Positions 18,314 through 28,379 are shown, counted from the first letter of the stretch. The stretch: DNA of 51,589 bases from Fimbriiglobus sp. (GCA_022841795.1 JALHQU010000029.1:1-51589), one strand, 5' to 3'. Numbers and translations are program-made. Notes: generated by a model from the sequence alone, not told the origin.

Positions 18314-21160
18314 ATGGCACTCGAGCCCAGCTTCCGGTCGTCAGCTTGCCCGCCCCTTCTCGGCACGTTCTCGTTCGGGTACACCCCGTTCCCGAGAGAA
18401 CTGCCGACGTCCGCCGGTCTGCCGCCCGACGCGGGCCGGGAGCAGGTGTACCTCGACTGGTGCCGGCGGGTGGCGAACACCGACGGGCTTGGCAACCTGG
18501 AGTGGGTGTACGGCCGCGACATCAAGGGCACGCTGGTCGAAATCTGTTCGAGCATCGTGGTCCGCTCCGAACACCAGTTCACGTCGGACGAGCGGCGGCT
18601 GTGCCTCCGCAAGCACGTGTACGAGTTGGACCACCCGGCCACCCCGTTCTACCCGCCGGGCGACCCGAACGACCCGCGGACCGGCACCGCCCGTGCCCTC
18701 GCCTACGACGCCCTGCGGGAGAGTGACAGGTTCGGGCGGTATCTGGGGTTCATGGACCTGCGGTGGCTGGGCGACGGCCCGGCGGCGGGCGGGGAGTCGC
18801 CGCTCGCCCTCGGGGTTCTCGCCCTGCCCAAACGCTACCGCGGCGATCCGGCGGTGGTGGCGGTCCTCGGCGGGTACGGGCCGGTGTTCGGCGGGCCGTC
18901 GTTCCGGGCGACCGTGTACAGCATGGCCGACTCCCGCACCGGGGGGGCCGTGTGCGCGCAGGCGTGTGCGATCATGGCCCTCGGGCTGCTGTCCGACCGC
19001 GGCGCCCGGCCGATCGGGTCGCACAACATCACCTTCCTCGGCCGCCGGCGGGTGAGTCACTCGCCGGCCACCCGCACGCCCCTGTGCGCCGCCGCCAACG
19101 TTCGGTACTCGCCGGCGGCGTACTACGACGTCGGCGGGCTGAATCCCGCCAGCATCCGCAACGTGCTCAACTCCCGGGATGCGAACGGGGAATCTCGCTG
19201 CCGGGTGAGCGCCGACCTGATCCATTACCCGGCCCCCGGACGGCTGCCCGATCGGCTCATCACCCGCCTGCTCGAGTGCCACATCGACGCCCGCTTCCCG
19301 GTCATCCTGGCCGTCCACGCCGACACCTGGAACGCCGCCGAAATCCGCGATGAGAAGTTGAAGGCGGCTGGTCCGGAGGTGGGGCACGCGGTGGTGGCGG
19401 CCGGGTACCGCCGCACGGGGATCGGACCGGACGACCTCGCCTTCCTCATCCACGATCCGAGTTCCCGCCCGTTCGTCCAGCGGGCGCGGAAGTCGGTCAT
19501 CGACGCGTTGCGGGCGTACGCCTCGGCCACCCGCCCGGCCGGGGAGGTGTTCATGGTGCCGGTCGCCGACCACCGCGTCCGCACCCACCTGCACGCCTGC
19601 GTCGCCTGGCTCCGCGGGCCGGACGGCCGCGCCTTCCACGCCGACCCCGCCGTCAACCGGCCAGACCTGTCGGCCGCCCTGGAGGGGTACCTCACCTCTC
19701 CCGAACACGAGTTGAAGCTGGCGCTCGTCGAACGAAATTACACCGGCCCGCTGTTCCAACCGACCATCGACCGCTCGTGTCAGGGGAACCTGGCCCGGGC
19801 GGTGGGCGGGGTGGCCGAGTCCCGCCGGCTGTGGTGCGTGATCGGGATGCGGGCCAACCAGTTCCGCCACCTGTGGCTGTTCGACGCGGAGCGAGACACC
19901 CACGTGCCGCGCCTCGTGCTGGAGGTGAACGGCTACCAGGTGGAGACGCTGTACCGCGCCGCGGAGGCGACCGACCCGCCGGACGAGCCGGCGGACGCCC
20001 CGCCCGCCACCCCGATCACCCGACAGCCGCTGGATCCGCCGCTCCCGCCGATCGAGGTGTCGGTCCTGTCCAGTTGCAGCACCCGCCGGCTGTGCGAACT
20101 GCTGACCGACGTGGCCACGGCCACCGGATCGACCCTGTTCGACCTGATGGCCCTGCGGGAGGTGGACGTCCGCGAGATCACCAGCCCGACCCCCTGGCCG
20201 CCGCCCGTATTCACCCAGTCCGGCCGCCGGCCGGCGAACGAGCTGACCCGCTACCTGGGTATCCGGGATCCCGCCGGGACGGACGGGACGGACGTGGACA
20301 TCGCGGCCTGGATGGCCGGGCAGTTGGGCCGAGCGGACCAACTCCTCGGCCACCCCGCGGACCGTAAGTGCCGGGTGGCCGCCCTGGCCACCTACCTGCC
20401 CTGGCTGTCGGCCGTGGACACTCGCCTGCGGAACGAGGCCGTGCGGGCGCTCACCAACGCGGTCCTCGTCGCCTGCCGGCTGCACCGCGGCGGGCGGATG
20501 ACTCACGCGGTGGTGGAGACCACCTGCGGCACCTGCCACGACCCGTGCTGGTGTACCCACTGCCACGCCACCCCGTACGGCCGCTGCCACGTGAGCCCCC
20601 CGACGGTCAAGCGGCGGATCCTGTTGGACTCCCTGTCGCGGGTGGTGAACGCGGTTCGGGCCACGCCGGTGTCGGCCGCCGTCGATCACCGCTTCTACAT
20701 CGCCCTCGAGTACGAGCCGGGGGTGTCGTACAACCTGAACAGCCTGGACGCCCTGGACTTCATCTTCGACGGGGTGGACGCCCGGCCGGAACTCGTCGAT
20801 CACGTCGGTGTCAATTTGGACATTGCCCACATGCGGATCGATCGCGTTTCGGCGGCCGACCTGGCCACGTTCGCCCACCGCATCCTGCATTCGCACGTGG
20901 CCGATCACCCCGAACTCCTTCACACCCGGGATTTACCCCCGGGCCTGGTCACGCCAGCGTTGACCACCGACTCGCCGTACTTCGACTACTTCCAGTTGCT
21001 CAGCCGACGGTTGGCCGACACCCGCAAACCCGGCTACGATGGGTTGCCGTTCACCGGCGCGTGCGCGATCGAACTCGAAGGGGTCGATCGCACCGACTAC
21101 GTCTACCACGGCATCCCCACCACCCGGCACGTCGCCGTCGCCGCCTCGCGGTGGGGTTGA
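18314..21160 (+). CDS. Two-module protein: C39/papain-like cysteine peptidase plus xylose-isomerase-like TIM barrel
   Basis: A 948-aa protein with no signal peptide. Module 1 (about 190-400) looks like a papain/C39 peptidase fold: AQACAIMAL with C218 after Q216, GHAVVAAGY with H358, and LIHDPSS with D381, in the order Cys-His-Asp. A beta-rich region follows (about 400-550), then a Pro-rich linker (552-582). Module 2 (about 582-948) looks like a sugar-phosphate isomerase/AP-endonuclease-2 TIM barrel: LATYLPWL, E799 in ALEYEPG, D836 and H839 in NLDIAHM, H859/H861 in LHSHVADHP and E920/E922 in AIELEG, the usual metal-ligand pattern. A Cys-rich loop (CGTCHDPCWCTHCHATPYGRC without its flanks, about 738-758) interrupts the barrel and could bind zinc or an Fe-S cluster. 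The combination is unfamiliar to me and the role is unknown. Confidence 0.65.
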   Translation: MALEPSFRSSACPPLLGTFSFGYTPFPRELPTSAGLPPDAGREQVYLDWCRRVANTDGLGNLEWVYGRDIKGTLVEICSSIVVRSEHQFTSDERRLCLRKHVYELDHPATPFYPPGDPNDPRTGTARALAYDALRESDRFGRYLGFMDLRWLGDGPAAGGESPLALGVLALPKRYRGDPAVVAVLGGYGPVFGGPSFRATVYSMADSRTGGAVCAQACAIMALGLLSDRGARPIGSHNITFLGRRRVSHSPATRTPLCAAANVRYSPAAYYDVGGLNPASIRNVLNSRDANGESRCRVSADLIHYPAPGRLPDRLITRLLECHIDARFPVILAVHADTWNAAEIRDEKLKAAGPEVGHAVVAAGYRRTGIGPDDLAFLIHDPSSRPFVQRARKSVIDALRAYASATRPAGEVFMVPVADHRVRTHLHACVAWLRGPDGRAFHADPAVNRPDLSAALEGYLTSPEHELKLALVERNYTGPLFQPTIDRSCQGNLARAVGGVAESRRLWCVIGMRANQFRHLWLFDAERDTHVPRLVLEVNGYQVETLYRAAEATDPPDEPADAPPATPITRQPLDPPLPPIEVSVLSSCSTRRLCELLTDVATATGSTLFDLMALREVDVREITSPTPWPPPVFTQSGRRPANELTRYLGIRDPAGTDGTDVDIAAWMAGQLGRADQLLGHPADRKCRVAALATYLPWLSAVDTRLRNEAVRALTNAVLVACRLHRGGRMTHAVVETTCGTCHDPCWCTHCHATPYGRCHVSPPTVKRRILLDSLSRVVNAVRATPVSAAVDHRFYIALEYEPGVSYNLNSLDALDFIFDGVDARPELVDHVGVNLDIAHMRIDRVSAADLATFAHRILHSHVADHPELLHTRDLPPGLVTPALTTDSPYFDYFQLLSRRLADTRKPGYDGLPFTGACAIELEGVDRTDYVYHGIPTTRHVAVAASRWG

Positions 21161-21555
21161 GTTGTCCGTGACGAACGCTTGCGCGGGGTGACTCGGCGAC
21201 CGCCCGCGCGATCTCCGGGTATCGACCTGCGATCACAGCCCCAAACGGGCCGATGACGGAAGAAACGGGAAGGCCGGCTGAGGATGGCGTGGACAGCCGG
21301 TTGAAGCGGCTGTCCGCAATGTGCGGGTCGGGCGGCCTGGACACCGACCTACGCCTCGGGATAAACTTTCCACCCACGAACGGAACGCCCGTTGCACTCC
21401 CTCGGGTAACGTTACGGGTTGAAGCCGAAGATTTTGCTAGCATCGGGTGAGCTTGTCGGTAAATTTACTCTGCCGTCACAACACCCTGTCGCGTCGGGCG
21501 TTGTGTGCTATGGAGAGTTCGGCTCAGCCCGGCGGGTCCATCACAGAGCGTTCCA
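21161..21555. other. Intergenic region without a convincing gene
   Basis: A 395-nt stretch between the 948-aa gene and a small ORF. A short open frame at 21253-21450 (65 codons) has no ribosome binding site or recognisable sequence. The stretch from about 21360 to 21480 is less GC-rich than the surroundings, which could reflect a promoter. No repeat of the palindrome classes seen elsewhere was found. Confidence 0.4.
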
Positions 21556-21795
21556 ATGCGTGAGATCGTCTTCACCGTCGGCACAGACAAGCCCGAGGAA
21601 CACGAGCAACTCCTCACGCAACTCCGCGCATTCTTGCGCTCTTTTCCGAACACCTTCGGGCTGTCAGACCCGGACCTTATCGACTCGACTTCGTCCGCGT
21701 CCGTTTCCTCGGCGGAAGAGGACGAGGCGTTGACGGCCAGTTACAACTGGGTGCTCAGCTGTCGTGTCGCCCCGAGTACCGAAGACGAAGGGTGA
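21556..21795 (+). CDS. Small hypothetical acidic protein
   Basis: A 79-aa ORF starting at ATG 21556 (MREIVFTVGTDKPEEHEQLL...). The predicted layout is a beta strand, a helix (EEHEQLLTQLRAFLRSF), an acidic Ser/Glu linker, and a final strand (ASYNWVLSCRVA). The ordered N-terminus and ordinary composition suggest a real gene rather than chance. No strong Shine-Dalgarno is present. I do not recognise the family, and it lies in a patch with gene fragments. Confidence 0.45.
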   Translation: MREIVFTVGTDKPEEHEQLLTQLRAFLRSFPNTFGLSDPDLIDSTSSASVSSAEEDEALTASYNWVLSCRVAPSTEDEG

Positions 21796-21939
21796 TTGCC
21801 GCCCGGTCGGCGGCGCCAGTTCCGTCCGGCTGAACGAAGACCTCGTGTGATTACTCCTTGACCACCACTTCCAACGGCACCCCCCCGCCGGGCGACTGAC
21901 ACATCCCCGGCCGCCCGCAAGCCGGCGACCTAAGGGCCG

Positions 21940-22269
21940 ATGAAGGACCTGCTCCAGCGGGCGCGGTCGGCCGGCCTGGGGCTGTTCCCGGCCACCCAAA
22001 GCCCCGGCGACCTGGACTACAAGTGCCGGGAGAACGTGCGGACGTGGCTGCTCGGGCGGGTGAAGGAGGCGACCGCGCTGGACAAGCTGAAGCCGATGCT
22101 GGCGGCGGCGAAGGGCCACCCGGCGGACAAACTGGGCGGGCAGGACACCGGCCAGTTCCACCTGGTGCGAGCGGCGGAGGTGCGGGCGGTGAAGGCGGAC
22201 GAGTCGTTCATCCGGACCGAGCAGATGGCCGAGGACGCCATCCTCGCCGTCGTGCGGGGGTCCGTCTGA
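21940..22269 (+). pseudogene. C-terminal remnant of a HerA/DUF87-like ATPase
   Basis: A 109-codon ORF matching only the C-terminal end of HerA/DUF87-type P-loop ATPases. KDLLQRARSAGLGLFPATQSPGDL is the sensor strand and helix (the ATQ is typical). GRVKEATALDKLKPML, GQDTGQFHLVRA and SFIRTEQMAEDAIL complete the tail. Walker A and B lie upstream in intact members and are absent here; an in-frame TAA sits 6 nt before the ATG. The rest of the gene has therefore been lost. Such ATPases move DNA in conjugation, repair or defence systems, so this hints at an eroded mobile or defence locus. It converges on the large S9 fusion gene. Confidence 0.6.
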
Positions 22270-22286
22270 CCGGCCCCCGTCCCAAC

Positions 22287-25200
22287 TCACTTCCCGAGAG
22301 CGTGGATGGTGTTGTGGATGGTGCCGCTGACGGCCCGGCCGTCTGCCCCGTTCAGCCGGTATTTGATCTCCATGCCCCACGTCGGGGCGAGGTCGGGCAG
22401 GTCGAGCCGCACCGTCTTCCCGTCGCTGCTGACGGTCGCCTTCGCCACGGTCAACGGCCTCTCGTCGATGTGCTTCGAGCCGTAGTTCTTCGTGCGGTTC
22501 AGGCCCCACACCTTCACGTCGAAGCTCTTCGCGTCCACGCTCTTCGGGTCGAGCGGGTCGGTGAACGTCAGTTCCAACCCGCCGGTTCTCGCCTTCAGCC
22601 CGACGGGCAGGTCGGCCGGCTTGCCCGTGTACCGCACGCGGTAGAACCCGCCGGGTTGCAACTGGTTGCCGGCCCAGGCGTACATGCCGCACACGAGCAG
22701 GCTGCCGTCGGTCGGGTGGAACCGCGGCCGCATCACGCCGGTCGGGAACGTCGGCAGCGGCAGCGCGCACATGCCGCCCTGGGCCTGGCCGTTGACCGTT
22801 TCGTGCGGGACGACGTAGATCTTGCCCATGCCGTAGCTCGTGTTCAGCAGCGAGCCGGCGAGCGGCCCCCATGTTTTCTCCGGCACCCAGATCAGTTCCG
22901 CCGGCGAGCGGTCGAACTCGTTGGTGATCCAGCAGAGCGGCTGTTTCATGGCCGAATCCGCCGTGTCGGTGATGTCGGTGTACCCCCACAGGTTGCCGTA
23001 GAACCCGCCCGCCTCCACCTTGTTGATGCGGTTCTTCGGCGTCCAGAACCCCTCCTGATCGGTCACGAAGAAGGTGCCGTCCGGGTTCAGGCACACGCCG
23101 TTGGCGGCGCGGAAGCCGGTCGCCAGGATGTCGGTCTTCGCCCCGTCCTTGCTCACCTTCAGCAGGGTGCCGTGGTGCGGCACGAGAGCGGGCAGGGCGT
23201 GCCGGCCGCTCTTGGCGTAGTAGAAGTTCCCGTCCGCGTCGGTCTGCAACCCCATCGCGAACTCGTGGAAGTGCTCCGTCACCTGGTGGTCGCTGTTGAA
23301 GCACTCGTAGAAGTCGGTCTCGCCGTCGCCGTTCCGGTCGTGCAGCTTCACGATCTGGTCGCGGCAGCAGACGAAGATGCCGCCGTCGCGCACCTTCAGC
23401 CCGAGCGGTTGGAACAGCCCGGACGCGATGCGTTGCCACGAGAGCGTCTCACCCCCGCCGCTCGGCGACACGAGCCACACGTCGCCGTCCCAGGTGCAGA
23501 CGGCCATCCGTTTGCCGTCGGGCAGGAAATCGAACCCGGTCAGCCGCAGCAGGGCGTTCCACGGGTTGCGGTCCGGCGTGCCGAGCGTGTCCACGGCGAA
23601 CGGGCCGTCGTTCTTCCCCTGGGTCACGGTCGTCTTCAGCACCTCCGGCCACCGCCGCGGCCCGCCCTCGGTGAGCGGCTTGAGCGGTTTCGGCGCGGGC
23701 GTGGTCTTGGCGGAGGTGAGATGGTCGGCGGTGCCTTTCGCCATCAGCACCTTCACTCGGGTGGGCGTGGCGGCGGCCGGGATGGTCAGGACGTGGAAGC
23801 CATCCCGCTTCGCCACTGACATCGCCTTGTCACCGACGACCGCCACCGCCGCGCCCTCCGGGGCGATGCGGGCGAGCAGGTCTTTGCTCGACTTGCCCAC
23901 CTCCAGCGTGCGGGTGAACACGCCACCCGCCTCGACCCCTTCCAGTTCGAGGATCGCCGCGTCGCCGACGGTGTACGCGATCACCGTCTGGTCGCCGTAG
24001 GCGTAGGTGCCCTGAAACTTTGCCCACTTCCGCGGGAGCGGGCCGTAAGGTTTCTTGTCGCGGCCGAGCGGTCGCGGGTCGGTGAAGCTGCCGGTGTCCG
24101 GGTCGGCCCAGCCCGGCCCGACCGGGGTCTCGACGTGCCGCTCGCCGACCAGTTTCGGGTGAACCTGGTGCTGGCCGTTGAAGTGGATGCCCTTCCAGTC
24201 GATGAACCCGTCGCCGGTCCAGCCGGCCGCGAGCCGCAGCGTGTCGTGGTCGAACACCGCCCAACTCTTCCCGCGGGACACGCCGCCGGTGCCGGCGTCC
24301 AGCCGCACGGCGATGCCCTTGTACGCGATGTTCCCGGCGGCCACTTCATACGTGTTCATCAGGCTCGGGCCGTAGTCCATCGCCATCCACGGCTCGACGC
24401 TCGCCGGGGCCGGGCCGAAGCCCTTCCCCGCCGGCAGCTTCGCCAGGTAGCCGTCGTCCGCCTTCGTGTACTGTGTCGGGTTGTGCGGCTTCAGGTACGC
24501 CTCACGGAGGTAGTGGACCACGTCGTACTTCTGCCGCGGCACCATCCACGTCTGCGGGGCCATCTGGTTGTACCCGTGCGTGAGGGTGCGGTACAAATTG
24601 AACGGGTCGCTGCCGTTCTTGAACGTGTGGGCGGCGAACTTCGGCGAGGTGGGTAGCGAGCCGGGCTGGTCCTTGGTGCCGTGGCAGTTGGCACACACGC
24701 GGGTGTAGATGGCCTCGCCCCGCTGGAACGCCTTCTGGTCCAGCTTCCGAATCAGCCCGGCGTGGTCGATGTCCTTCTCGTACTCGGGCAGCACGAACAC
24801 CGCCTGTGCCGGCCGCAACTCCTTCGCCCGCTTCGCCCCGCCCTCGGCCACCTCGATCAGGTACTTCGCCAGATCGAGGAACTGCTGGCGGTCCGAGAGC
24901 AGGTTCACCATGCCGTCGGGCATGAGCGACTGCGTGCCGACGGTCCGCCGGTCGATGTCCGCCACCGGGATGCTCACCCGCTTGCCGCCGGCCGGGTCGA
25001 GCAGCGTGAGCGTGCCGTTCTTCTCCTCGACCAGCAACCCCGTCATCGTCCGCCCGTCGGCGGTGTTCACCGTCAGCGGCTCGTACCCCTCCTTGATCGC
25101 CTTCGACGGCGCCAGCACGGACTCGATCAGGTGTTCGGCGGTGGCTTCTTTTCCGGCCTGGGCGAGGTCCGGTCCGAGTTGCGTGCCGACCTCGGCGTCG

Positions 25201-28200
25201 TGGCACTTCGCGCACGTCAGGAACGGCTGGAAGAACAGCACCGCCCCGCGGCCGGCGTCGCCCCGCTCGCGGGCCGCCTTCGCCAACTCCGCCGGCGACT
25301 CCTTCAAGAGTTGCTGTGCGAGCGTCGGCGGGGGAGCGGGTTCGGCGGGCATCTGCCACAGCTTGCCGAGCAGTTCGTCCATGTCCGGGTCGTGCGTCTT
25401 CAGCTCGTCGCGGGTGAACGGGAAGAAGTCGTTCCGGCCGAAGTAGGCTTCCGTCACCTCGGCGAAGTACTCCATCGGCGTGGTCATTGCGTACGCCTTC
25501 TCGACCGTGTTCGGCCGGCCGTTGCCCAAATGCCGCTCCACCTTGTCGTACCTGCCCGACTCCTTCGCCCGCGCATACGCCGCGGCCACGTCCGGGTTGT
25601 TGAACCCCTTCGGCAGCTCGCGGTCGTGGTAGGCGTGGGCCAGCTCGTGCAGCACGAACCACGGCATGCGGTTCACCTCCTCCGCGTAGATGCGGAGGTT
25701 GGTGAACTCGACGCACTTGGCCATCGCCGGGTCGCGGCCTTCCTTCAGCAGCCAATAGCTGCCGGGGTGGTACTCGGCACTCGGCCGCACGCCGGGGTAC
25801 TCCGGGTTGAAGTACAGCGGCACCTTTTTCAGCTTCGCCACGGCGTCCTTGGGCACCACCCTCGTGATGTCTTCGAGCTGCTTGTCGAGGAACGCCATCG
25901 CCTTCGCGGTCTGCTTCACGTCGGTGGCGAGCAGCACACGGTTGATGTGAACGGTCCACCCGCGGACGGTGCGGGTGTCGTACACCGGGTCCGGGGCGGG
26001 GGCGTGCGGCGACTTGAGATTATCAAGCAGGAACCGCGTCATCGCCTCCATCAGGTGCTGGTCGGTGTTCCGCCCTTCCTTGATGGCGTGGGTGCGGTTC
26101 GGGTACGGCAGCACGCTGAACCGCTTCCCCTTGGCGATCAGCTCCTCCATCAGCCGCTCGGTGCCCTGGTAGTGGCAGTTGTCGTCGCCGGTGCCGTGAA
26201 CGAGTAGCAGATTCCCCCGCAGCCGGCCGGCGTGGGTGATCGGCGAGCCGTCGCGGTAGCCGGCCGCGTTGCCCGCCGGCAGCCCCATGTACCGCTCCTG
26301 GTAGATGGTGTCGTACAGCCGCTGGTCGGCCACCGGGGCGACGGCGATCGCGGCGCGGTACAGGTCCGGGTGGCGGAACACGGCGTTCAGGCTCATGCTG
26401 CCGCCGCCGCTCCACCCCCACGAGCCGACGCGAGCCGGATCGACGAACGGCCACCGCTTCAGCAGCTCCCGCACCGCCGCGGCTTGCTCGGTCGGTGCGA
26501 GGATGCCGATCTTGCGGTGAACGGACTTCCGCCACACCCGGCCGCGGGGCACGTTGGTGCCGCGGTTGTCCACGCTGGCGACGACGAACCCCTGCTGGGC
26601 GAGCATCCAGTGCCACAGCCCGCGGGGGCCGGGCCAGGCGTCCCGCACCGTCTGGCCGTGCGGCTCGCCGTACACGTGCATGAGCAGGGGCAGCTTGGCG
26701 GCGGGATCGACCTTCGCCGGCTTCACGGCCCACCCGTCGAGCGTGACGCCGCCGCCGATCGGCACCCGCAGGAACTCGATCTCAGGCCGCTTCAACGCGG
26801 CCAGCTTCTCACGGAGCTTGGCATTGTCGGTGAGCGTGCGAACGGCGGTGTTGTCCGCGAGTCGCACCAGGTCCACGACCGGCGGGGTGGTGAAACTCGA
26901 CCGCGTGTGAACCGCCCACTTCGCATCCGGGGAGATGTCGTACTCGTGCCACCCGGCCTGTTTTTCAGGGGAAAGTTGCTCCGTCTGGCTGCCGTCGAGT
27001 TTCACCCGGAACAGGTATCGCTGCGTCGCGTTCTTCGGCGAGGCGGCGTAGTACAGCCACCCGCCGGCCTCGTCGATCGCCTCGACGGCCATCACGTCGA
27101 ACGCGCCGGTCGTGATCGGTTCGACCTTCGAGCCGTCGGCGAACACGCGGTAGGCGTGCCGCCACCCGCTCCGCTCGCTCAGCCAGACGAAACTCTTCCC
27201 GCCGTCGAGCCACCGCCACGGGTTCTCGTTCTCCAGCCACGCCGCGTCCGTCTCGGTGAACACCGCCTTCGCCTGGCCGGTGATGGGGTCGGCACTCCAC
27301 ACCCGCAGCTCCGTTTGTAGGCGGTTGAACTGCTGCACCATCACCCGCGAGCCGTCGGGCGTCCAGTCGGCGTGCGGCAGGTAGTGCTCCCGCGGATCGC
27401 CGGGCAACTCAAGCCACTGCACTTTCCCGCCGCCCGCCGGGACCACGCCCAGCCGCGTGGCCGAGTTCTTCTCGCCCACCTTCGGGTAGGCGAACGACGT
27501 GACCTTCGGCGACTTGCTGACGACGGTGTCCACCAGGTGGAACTCGGCCACGCCGGTGGTGTCGAACTGCCAGAACAGCACGCTCTTGCCGTCCGGGCTC
27601 CAGCGGAAGCAGTTCCGCAGGTCGAGTTCCTCCTCGTTCACCCAGTCGGACGTGCCGTTGATGAGCGTCTTGCTGCCGTCCTCCGTGAGCGGGGTGATGC
27701 GCATGGTCTCGACGTTCTGCACGTGCAGGTTGTTTTCCCGCACGAAGGCCACCCGCGTGCCGTCCGGCGAGAGCGTGGCGAACATCATCGGGTCGCCGGC
27801 ACCCCCGGCACCCAGCTTGTTGAGGACGCGGGTCTTCAGGTCCAGCACCCAGTAATCCCCGCGGGTGTTCCGCCGCCAGACGCGCTGGCTGTTCGTGAAG
27901 ATCAGCAACTTGGACTCGTCGGCCGAGAACTCGTAGCCTTCCACGTTCAGCGGCTCTTTGGCGTCCTTCGGGGTGAACGCTTTGGCCGGGACGACGACTT
28001 CCTTCTTGCCGGTCGCCGGGTCGTGGCGAGCAAGTTCACCCTTCTCCAGGGTGAAGTAGGTGGACGACTTCTTGCTCCACCGCCGGGCGGGGAGCGGGTC
28101 GGGGTCGAACTCCTTCGTCCCGAACAGCCGGCCGACGGTGAGGAGGGAATCGTCGGCGCGGAGTTCGCCGCACACGGCCAGGCAGACCGTGAGAACGACG

Positions 28201-28235
28201 AGAGCCCCGGGGGATGGTTTGCGGTCGCGTGTCAC
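22287..28235 (-). CDS. Secreted 1982-aa fusion: S9B peptidase, HExxH domain, two cytochrome c sites, DUF6797-like region, beta-propeller
   Basis: The N-terminus is a signal peptide (1-27). A DPP4-type beta-propeller (about 60-480) and alpha/beta-hydrolase domain (about 490-745) follow, with triad S609 (GWSGGGS), D685 and H716. Next is a gluzincin-like domain (about 755-960) with H863-E-L-A-H867 and candidate third ligand E922 or E926. A PVC haem-binding domain has C1008-A-K-C-H1012, and a class I cytochrome c has C1181-A-N-C-H1185. A DUF6797-like region spans about 1280-1560. A PVC-type dehydrogenase-like beta-propeller (about 1590-1880) leads to a final beta-sandwich. Proteolysis and electron transfer are thus on one periplasmic chain; the substrate is unknown. 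The GTG start is supported by GAGGA 6 nt upstream. No frameshift is seen, so the fusion appears genuine. Confidence 0.82.
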   Translation of the reverse strand: MTRDRKPSPGALVVLTVCLAVCGELRADDSLLTVGRLFGTKEFDPDPLPARRWSKKSSTYFTLEKGELARHDPATGKKEVVVPAKAFTPKDAKEPLNVEGYEFSADESKLLIFTNSQRVWRRNTRGDYWVLDLKTRVLNKLGAGGAGDPMMFATLSPDGTRVAFVRENNLHVQNVETMRITPLTEDGSKTLINGTSDWVNEEELDLRNCFRWSPDGKSVLFWQFDTTGVAEFHLVDTVVSKSPKVTSFAYPKVGEKNSATRLGVVPAGGGKVQWLELPGDPREHYLPHADWTPDGSRVMVQQFNRLQTELRVWSADPITGQAKAVFTETDAAWLENENPWRWLDGGKSFVWLSERSGWRHAYRVFADGSKVEPITTGAFDVMAVEAIDEAGGWLYYAASPKNATQRYLFRVKLDGSQTEQLSPEKQAGWHEYDISPDAKWAVHTRSSFTTPPVVDLVRLADNTAVRTLTDNAKLREKLAALKRPEIEFLRVPIGGGVTLDGWAVKPAKVDPAAKLPLLMHVYGEPHGQTVRDAWPGPRGLWHWMLAQQGFVVASVDNRGTNVPRGRVWRKSVHRKIGILAPTEQAAAVRELLKRWPFVDPARVGSWGWSGGGSMSLNAVFRHPDLYRAAIAVAPVADQRLYDTIYQERYMGLPAGNAAGYRDGSPITHAGRLRGNLLLVHGTGDDNCHYQGTERLMEELIAKGKRFSVLPYPNRTHAIKEGRNTDQHLMEAMTRFLLDNLKSPHAPAPDPVYDTRTVRGWTVHINRVLLATDVKQTAKAMAFLDKQLEDITRVVPKDAVAKLKKVPLYFNPEYPGVRPSAEYHPGSYWLLKEGRDPAMAKCVEFTNLRIYAEEVNRMPWFVLHELAHAYHDRELPKGFNNPDVAAAYARAKESGRYDKVERHLGNGRPNTVEKAYAMTTPMEYFAEVTEAYFGRNDFFPFTRDELKTHDPDMDELLGKLWQMPAEPAPPPTLAQQLLKESPAELAKAARERGDAGRGAVLFFQPFLTCAKCHDAEVGTQLGPDLAQAGKEATAEHLIESVLAPSKAIKEGYEPLTVNTADGRTMTGLLVEEKNGTLTLLDPAGGKRVSIPVADIDRRTVGTQSLMPDGMVNLLSDRQQFLDLAKYLIEVAEGGAKRAKELRPAQAVFVLPEYEKDIDHAGLIRKLDQKAFQRGEAIYTRVCANCHGTKDQPGSLPTSPKFAAHTFKNGSDPFNLYRTLTHGYNQMAPQTWMVPRQKYDVVHYLREAYLKPHNPTQYTKADDGYLAKLPAGKGFGPAPASVEPWMAMDYGPSLMNTYEVAAGNIAYKGIAVRLDAGTGGVSRGKSWAVFDHDTLRLAAGWTGDGFIDWKGIHFNGQHQVHPKLVGERHVETPVGPGWADPDTGSFTDPRPLGRDKKPYGPLPRKWAKFQGTYAYGDQTVIAYTVGDAAILELEGVEAGGVFTRTLEVGKSSKDLLARIAPEGAAVAVVGDKAMSVAKRDGFHVLTIPAAATPTRVKVLMAKGTADHLTSAKTTPAPKPLKPLTEGGPRRWPEVLKTTVTQGKNDGPFAVDTLGTPDRNPWNALLRLTGFDFLPDGKRMAVCTWDGDVWLVSPSGGGETLSWQRIASGLFQPLGLKVRDGGIFVCCRDQIVKLHDRNGDGETDFYECFNSDHQVTEHFHEFAMGLQTDADGNFYYAKSGRHALPALVPHHGTLLKVSKDGAKTDILATGFRAANGVCLNPDGTFFVTDQEGFWTPKNRINKVEAGGFYGNLWGYTDITDTADSAMKQPLCWITNEFDRSPAELIWVPEKTWGPLAGSLLNTSYGMGKIYVVPHETVNGQAQGGMCALPLPTFPTGVMRPRFHPTDGSLLVCGMYAWAGNQLQPGGFYRVRYTGKPADLPVGLKARTGGLELTFTDPLDPKSVDAKSFDVKVWGLNRTKNYGSKHIDERPLTVAKATVSSDGKTVRLDLPDLAPTWGMEIKYRLNGADGRAVSGTIHNTIHALGK

Positions 28236-28379
28236 GATGTCCTCGGCGGGCTGACGGGTCGAGCGCAGGCTCGTTTCGTGGCGGTGTCCCGATCGGACTC
28301 CGCACCCATTTTGATAGGCCGGGCCGCCGTTTCGAGGAAAAACCGCCGAAACTGGGAGCCGCTCGCACGGGCCGGCCCC

